Source of the DNA: Saccharomycopsis phalli
Lineage: Eukaryota > Ascomycota > Saccharomycetes > Ascoideales > Saccharomycopsidaceae
DNA length: 64,000 bases
Reading direction: 5' to 3'
NCBI GenBank assembly: GCA_020342235.1
Contig: CP073218.1
Coordinates: 620,001 to 684,000, forward strand
This document shows positions 59,113 to 64,000 of the stretch, piece by piece (the first letter of the stretch is position 1; each line of letters begins with the position of its first letter). Under the pieces are notes generated by a model, which saw nothing but the letters and a program-made list of their open reading frames with translations, made no database searches and was not told where the DNA came from. The translations under genes were made by a program, and so were the position numbers.

Positions 59113-61257
59113 TTGAGCAGTAGATGTTGGGTTTGAATGATATTATTTTTGAAAATGATCTGATTGGATTGGGAAGTTACGGTAGGGTTACTATAATGCG
59201 GTCACGTGATATTGCTGTCAGGATATAGTGGAAATACTCATTGTGTTGTTTTATTTATTCAAGGGGGGTGCTCTTTATAGAGTGCGACTTGAGGTGTGCT
59301 TTTTTTTTTTTTTTTTGATTCTACCAATTGGACTCTTGCACAACTGTTTTGTGAATCCAGACTTGTCTATGCCAGGCGATTTTGGATAATATTGCATTAT
59401 AAATTACCAGACATTTAGTTGCAATTGAGTATCATAATCATAGGCATCTGTCAATCACTTAAAATATATGTACCTATAAAATGTCTTGGAATTGGTGGAA
59501 GACGGTAATATCAATTGAAATGATATTCATGGCCTGTGGATGGTTAACCTAAACATATATCCATTGATTAAACACAGCTACTGGCTTGGACTTTTGGACA
59601 CTAAAATAATACAAAAATTCTAGTCTTTTTGAGGATCTTTACAACTGACCATCGTATAGTCGGTAAGTTTCATTGACTTGACAGGTATACATCGCAGCAA
59701 TCAATAAATCTGGAAAATTATACTAAATGAGTGATAAAATCAAAGTCACACATTTCCAGAATTTCTATTAATATGCAAACCTCTCATAGGCGGAAAAGCA
59801 GTACCCAAACTCGTTGGAGTTTTCTCGTTGTTGCTGGACGGTGAAATATCAATCTTCACTGAAGCCTCGCTATAATCTATAAACAAATATTTGTAACATA
59901 GCAACTCCCGCTTTTATCACAATATTATTATTATGGATAAAAACATGGGATTTTGAACTTCACTATAATAATTAAAGACTCGGCCTTCAAGTTTTACCCA
60001 GTGACTATTATGCTCATTCAACATGTCGTGAACCAAAATTCATCATGTGATTAGAGAGCAATATTTGCAAAGAAAATTGTAGTAGGATATACCATGCCTG
60101 TGGACCATCAATATTAAAGTATCCAGGTACAAGGACCAGAATATCCAAAATTCCAGCATCCAAGAGCAAGTTTATAGTGGTATACCACCATTGATAATGA
60201 CAACTGTTGAGATAATTAATACAATTAAATCAGTGCAGCAATATATGGGTTTCAAAGGGTTAAAAAATACCAGGAGCATGCACCATGAGAATCACTAGAC
60301 TCTTGGCCACCACTTGAGAATACAAATTGTTCAAACCCCGAGCCACTCGCTATTTAATTCACTACATTAAATACATTACTAGTCTCTCGACATTGCACAG
60401 GACTGAGGAATCTGGATGCGTGACACTGCATGCCATAAAGTACTCATCTAGGCCATTTTTAGCTGTTTGAAAGTGCAATGCAGATTCGTTATTTTCCAAC
60501 AGTCTTGGCTTTTGATTGTTTCATTAATAATATGTTTTCCGGCATGGCCTAATGATCTGTTGGCAACACCTCCTTTCAAATGCGACATGTTTTACTCAGA
60601 CGCGAAAAATGAATTACAGACGTTTGCGAATGCGACTCTAAACATAATCAATACACCTAAACAGGATTTTTTTTATTATATTTTGCTTCTATTATTGTCA
60701 AGACTGCGCCAGTTCTTCTAGAAGACTTTTTCAGTGAAGATGGCGTAGTTTTAAAAATAGACACTCGTGTCTCAGTCAGTAGACTGCGACATCAGAATAC
60801 GTATAGGATATGCTGGATTGCTAACAAGTATCACTGCTCATTTTCATTCAGGTGGAGTTTTAAATTTTTACTCAGCCGCCATAAGTGACCTGGATTTCAC
60901 TAGTTTAGATTGATGTCTGTTTGTCTCAGCTCTGAAAATTTCATAAACAAAGATTTCTCAGCCACTATTATATTGTTAAAAGTCAAACACTTGAACATCA
61001 ACAGGAAGTATGTTGTTTCATGTGCATAATGCGTGATAAGAAAGTAGTTGGTTATCATTGCAAAAAACAAAACGGCTAGTATTTTTTCAAACGCAATGGT
61101 AGATACAAAAAAAGTCAAGGTCAAAGAATTATAAATTGAGCATTTCTTGTTGCTATCCAATTGCCATTGCAGTTCCAACCCATCTTTTCTTCCAGTTACT
61201 GCTATCATACCTCTCATTAGACTGAGTTAAGGTATCATTTAGCAGTCGTCACCATGT
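59113..61257. other. 2.1 kb AT-rich gene-free region
   Basis: No ATG-initiated frame with protein-like features was found. A T run (59300-59316) lies upstream of QCR2. The minus strand between about 59760 and 60230 has several short open stretches with protein-like composition in different frames, separated by stops and without usable splice sites; see findings. A GTTCAAACC near 60330 lacks the rest of a tRNA. Confidence 0.5.
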
Positions 61258-62889
61258 ATGATATTGCGGTATAATACATCACGCCGCATTCTACCATGCA
61301 TGGAAGCTCACCAAAATCACGTGACTATGATTATGTTTCAAATACAAATCATTCTACATATAGTCCGTCTCACCCAATGTCGGATTATTATGTGTCTACT
61401 AGGGCTACCTCTTGAAATTGTCGAACAGATATTCTTAGATCTTCGTGCTGAAGAATGCAAGGTCTTGCTCAGCTTACCGATCCCTGATGTTTGGCAGACC
61501 GTTGCCAAGTCTGTATTATATGAGTCTGTCGCAATTATAGACGAATTCAACACACAAAAGGATTTCAGCGTGCCCAAAGAAGCCTCGAGTGAAGGGCTAC
61601 ATTTTCTCAAATTCGAAAATATAGGTGAATTCAGTGAATCTGAGTATGTTCAACATTTGCAAATCGGTACATTCCAATATCGACTCATTACTCATGATTA
61701 TGACAAGGAAAATCAATGCCAGCTGCTCGAGGCTTTTTTACAATCGTTGGTCAACCTCAAAAGTCTTAGTGTAAGTCACAAAGACTGGTATCCCGAGGAG
61801 TTGCCTTTTCAATTGATGATTGATATCCCGGTGTTTCCTAAGCTACAGAAGCTAAGATGCGAGTGGGAGCCCAAGTTCATTACAGAAATTCAAAAATCTT
61901 TGACATTGTTATCCTTGAATATTACTTCAAGTCCCTGTCCAACAATACCATCAGTTGGGCACGAGCCAGAATTTGAATTAAGCTTTCCAAATTTAACAGA
62001 ATTTACCGCATGCGCCTCGAACATTCAAGGCGTAAGGTTTAGCTTCCCAAACCTAAGATATATTCGCCTTGATCAATATTCATCACCTAGTTTGAGTAAT
62101 TTTAACATACCAAACGTCGATGTGGCAGAGACATATCATGTGTCAAACAAACTCTTGAAGAATATTGTAAATGCCACTAAGATTTTAGTACATGGTATCA
62201 AAGATTCCAATACCGAGCCTCTTGACCTTGGGGTTTTTAGAAAAGTGCAAGAATTGAGTATTTCAGGGTATCACAATGGATCTGTCATCAACTTTACGTC
62301 TCTTAAGCACTTGAAAGACGTGCGAAAGCTTAAATTAGTGGACTGCAAACTACCATATATTCCACAATTGGCAAAGGTTCGTCGGCTCAAAATGTTGGAG
62401 CTAGTCTCCTCCTCGGTCGCAGAGTTGCCATCATGCGAGAATTTGGAAACGTTGAGGTTATCCGCTAGTAAAATACCTTACAATCAAAGTTTATCGACAA
62501 TCAAGCACTTATACTTAAATAACTGCAGTCTCTTTGAAATATCACTAGTGGGTTTAGAAAATTTGGAAACACTAGACTTGAGCCGCAATCCAATACTTTC
62601 ATTTCCGAAATTTGATAATATGCACCTGTTGAAGACACTATATTTCAAGAATAATGTTTTAATGTCAAACGAAAATTGCGAATCGTTTGAGTCGATTGAG
62701 CTCATTGATCTATCAGGTACCCATGGTGGTGTCAGAGTGGATTGGATAGTTCCGCTCTGCGAAAGATTTCCAGAAGTGAAGATTATTGTGACTTTACCAG
62801 ATTTTGCCGGATATGATTGCAACCAAATGGCTTTATCTGAGGCTGACAAAAATATACACTTGCAATACCGTGATTGTTGGCAGTTGTGA
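61258..62889 (+). CDS. F-box / leucine-rich repeat protein
   Basis: The frame from the first in-frame ATG (61258) gives 543 residues. An F-box-like motif (LGLPLEIVEQIFLDL) begins near residue 48, so a start at 61390 (MCLLGLPLEI) is also likely and would place it at the very N-terminus. The rest contains irregular leucine-rich repeats, clearest at 390-500 (LEMLELVSSS, LETLRLSASKI, IKHLYLNNCSL, LETLDLSRNPIL). Such proteins link substrates to Skp1-Cullin ubiquitin ligases. I do not recognise a named orthologue. It stands alone between two gene-poor stretches, and its stop codon lies inside a 13-bp tandem repeat. Confidence 0.7.
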   Translation: MILRYNTSRRILPCMEAHQNHVTMIMFQIQIILHIVRLTQCRIIMCLLGLPLEIVEQIFLDLRAEECKVLLSLPIPDVWQTVAKSVLYESVAIIDEFNTQKDFSVPKEASSEGLHFLKFENIGEFSESEYVQHLQIGTFQYRLITHDYDKENQCQLLEAFLQSLVNLKSLSVSHKDWYPEELPFQLMIDIPVFPKLQKLRCEWEPKFITEIQKSLTLLSLNITSSPCPTIPSVGHEPEFELSFPNLTEFTACASNIQGVRFSFPNLRYIRLDQYSSPSLSNFNIPNVDVAETYHVSNKLLKNIVNATKILVHGIKDSNTEPLDLGVFRKVQELSISGYHNGSVINFTSLKHLKDVRKLKLVDCKLPYIPQLAKVRRLKMLELVSSSVAELPSCENLETLRLSASKIPYNQSLSTIKHLYLNNCSLFEISLVGLENLETLDLSRNPILSFPKFDNMHLLKTLYFKNNVLMSNENCESFESIELIDLSGTHGGVRVDWIVPLCERFPEVKIIVTLPDFAGYDCNQMALSEADKNIHLQYRDCWQL

Positions 62890-63010
62890 TTGGCAGTTGT
62901 GATTGGCAGTTGTGATTGGAAGTCGTGATTGGCAGTTGTGATTGGAAGTCGTGATTGGCAGTTGTGATTGGAAGTCGTGATTGGCAGCCGTGATTGGAAG
63001 CCGTGATTTT
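62873..63010 (+). repeat. 13-bp tandem repeat across the F-box gene stop
   Basis: About ten copies of GTTGTGATTGGCA and GTCGTGATTGGAA alternate. The first copies encode the last residues and stop of the F-box gene, the rest form its 3' flank. Confidence 0.85.
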
Positions 63011-63377
63011 TCGATTTTTTTGGTGATTTATCAAATAGAATTTGTATTCTTGTATACTTTATTATATGCTATAGTTAACGAGTTGACATTGTTGAATGGG
63101 CTGATATTATTAAATGGGCTGATATTATTGCATAAACTAATATAATATCCAGAATTATGCCACATGATTACAAATCCAGTCCATTATAGTGTCATGATGG
63201 CAAATTATCTACTGTTCCAGAACTTGGGTCTACTCTCTTGGAGGGTCTAAGTTCATGTCCCAATCGGGAAGGCCATGCATTTAACCAATCTCAAATTATT
63301 GGATACAAAAGAAAATCACAAGCAACTAAAAGACCTAGTTCCTTTTGCGGGATTTACAAATCAGCGAGATCGTTAAC
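62890..63377. other. Intergenic region
   Basis: This 488 bp stretch holds the 13-bp repeat array at its left, a short duplicated GGGCTGATATTATT motif near 63098-63130, and the promoter of the last gene. Confidence 0.5.
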
Positions 63378-64000
63378 ATGTCGGATTTTGAAGAGAATCT
63401 TTATTCAGATGGAATAGAAGCATGGTCTGGTAGCAAACCAGAAGAAACTAGTGATAAGAAGTTTGCGCCGTATGGTGAGAAAATTGAATCCTTGAGATAT
63501 GACCGGAGTCAGGTTTCCAGCAGCTCCAGAGAGACTCTATTGAAGGAGATTTACAAGGAGTTGAGTTATAAGAACGTTGATATCCAGGTTGAGCCGACAG
63601 AAGAGCAAGTGGCAATATTAACTGGAGCACTCAAGGAAGCGACATCAGACGTTGAGATTTTCTGTGGGTTCAAGACCTTGATTGTGATATTGTACACGTG
63701 GATTGAAGATTTCGGGGAAATCAGCGAGTTTTTATTAAGTTATATTGATAAGCAGTTGAAAGAATCAGACTTGAGTAGCAATCTCCGGGCTCTCTTTGTG
63801 GTGGGATACTTTACTGTGTACTTGGCTGTTAATGAGGGGACACATATTCTGCAGCTTGACTCTGAAATCGACCGATGGTTGGATGATTTTGAGGACTCTT
63901 ACACCAAAAACCAAACCGATGTGGTGGTGGCCATATTAAATGGGATTGGGTTATTGTTATCCTTGATAACCGACACTGTGGATTTGAACGAGAAGATCGA
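63378..64000 (+). CDS. IFRD-like helical-repeat protein, 5' part only
   Basis: ATG 63378 (MSDFEENLYSDGIEAW) opens a frame that runs to the window end, at least 207 codons, no stop. After a charged N-terminus of about 60 residues come pairs of amphipathic helices (EEQVAILTGALKEA, FCGFKTLIVILYTWIEDF, NLRALFVVGYFTVYLAV, VVVAILNGIGLLLSLI). This alternation resembles the interferon-related developmental regulator (IFRD) domain, an armadillo-like fold that in animals binds ribosomes. The match is to spacing and pattern, not to invariant residues, so it is tentative. The 3' end is cut by the window. Confidence 0.6.
   Translation, partial: MSDFEENLYSDGIEAWSGSKPEETSDKKFAPYGEKIESLRYDRSQVSSSSRETLLKEIYKELSYKNVDIQVEPTEEQVAILTGALKEATSDVEIFCGFKTLIVILYTWIEDFGEISEFLLSYIDKQLKESDLSSNLRALFVVGYFTVYLAVNEGTHILQLDSEIDRWLDDFEDSYTKNQTDVVVAILNGIGLLLSLITDTVDLNEKI

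Noticed and set aside
60300-60345. Possible tRNA B box (GTTCAAACC)
   Set aside because: No T-arm pairing, acceptor stem or A box at the right distance.
60467-60721. 84-codon hydrophobic frame
   Set aside because: Begins with TTG and lies in AT-rich gene-free DNA; hydrophobicity is expected from composition.

Overview
This is a piece of a budding-yeast chromosome (Saccharomycotina) with eukaryotic genes on both strands, short introns, no operons and almost no mobile DNA. I infer a CTG-clade yeast (Ser1 group, Debaryomycetaceae/Metschnikowiaceae or relatives). In-frame CTG codons are absent or rare in the most highly expressed genes such as transaldolase. Where they fall in well-conserved proteins (GTR1, SPF1, the YMR315W-like oxidoreductase) they mostly sit where relatives have Thr, Ala, Lys or Arg rather than Leu. 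Residues quoted as Leu at CTG codons may therefore really be Ser. Three introns are visible (YMR315W-like gene, TOP2, RPO26). All use GTAAGN donors and a CTAAC branch site only a few bases before the AG.

Layout. 0-6.4 kb: a small membrane protein, an unrecognised basic protein, a large lineage-specific protein with a glutamine-rich heptad repeat, a 1.5 kb gene-free stretch, and a secreted PIR-repeat cell-wall protein. 7-11 kb: an NAD(P)-dependent oxidoreductase (YMR315W type), a peroxisomal dienoyl-CoA isomerase ending in SKL, and squalene synthase ERG9. 11-24 kb: TOP2, GTR1, a phytanoyl-CoA dioxygenase-like enzyme, the MPH1 helicase and an FHA-domain tail-anchored protein. 24-34 kb: a small membrane protein, the ER P5A-ATPase SPF1, a Ser/Thr-rich plasma-membrane protein of TDA7/YDL211C type, a NIPA-type transporter and a small secreted or anchored protein with no ATG in its natural start position. 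34-48 kb: RRS1, a RhoGEF (FUS2-like), a 1.6 kb minisatellite region, mitochondrial processing peptidase MAS1, an OB-fold protein (possibly CDC13-like), transaldolase TAL1, 1-Cys peroxiredoxin PRX1, Mediator MED17 and the YFH7 kinase-like ATPase. 47.4-50.1 kb is a gene-free, repeat-dotted stretch. 50-59 kb: SKI3, MLC2, TFIIIA (PZF1), RPO26 and QCR2. 59-64 kb: a 2.1 kb AT-rich gap, an F-box/LRR protein and the 5' end of an IFRD-like gene.

The genes are mostly independent housekeeping functions: sterol synthesis, DNA topology and repair, TORC1 signalling, ribosome production and Pol III transcription, mitochondrial import and respiration, and RNA decay. Many promoters share a CACGTG (Cbf1/E-box) element, often several copies. 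The divergent PZF1-RPO26 promoter carries a compact cluster of bZIP (Yap/AP-1-like) sites. In-frame short repeats are common (PZF1, SKI3, TOP2, the NIPA gene, the OB-fold gene, the heptad gene), and intergenic 13-25 bp tandem repeats are equally common, so replication-slippage repeats look like a general habit of this genome. I saw no tRNA, rRNA, CRISPR or intact transposon.
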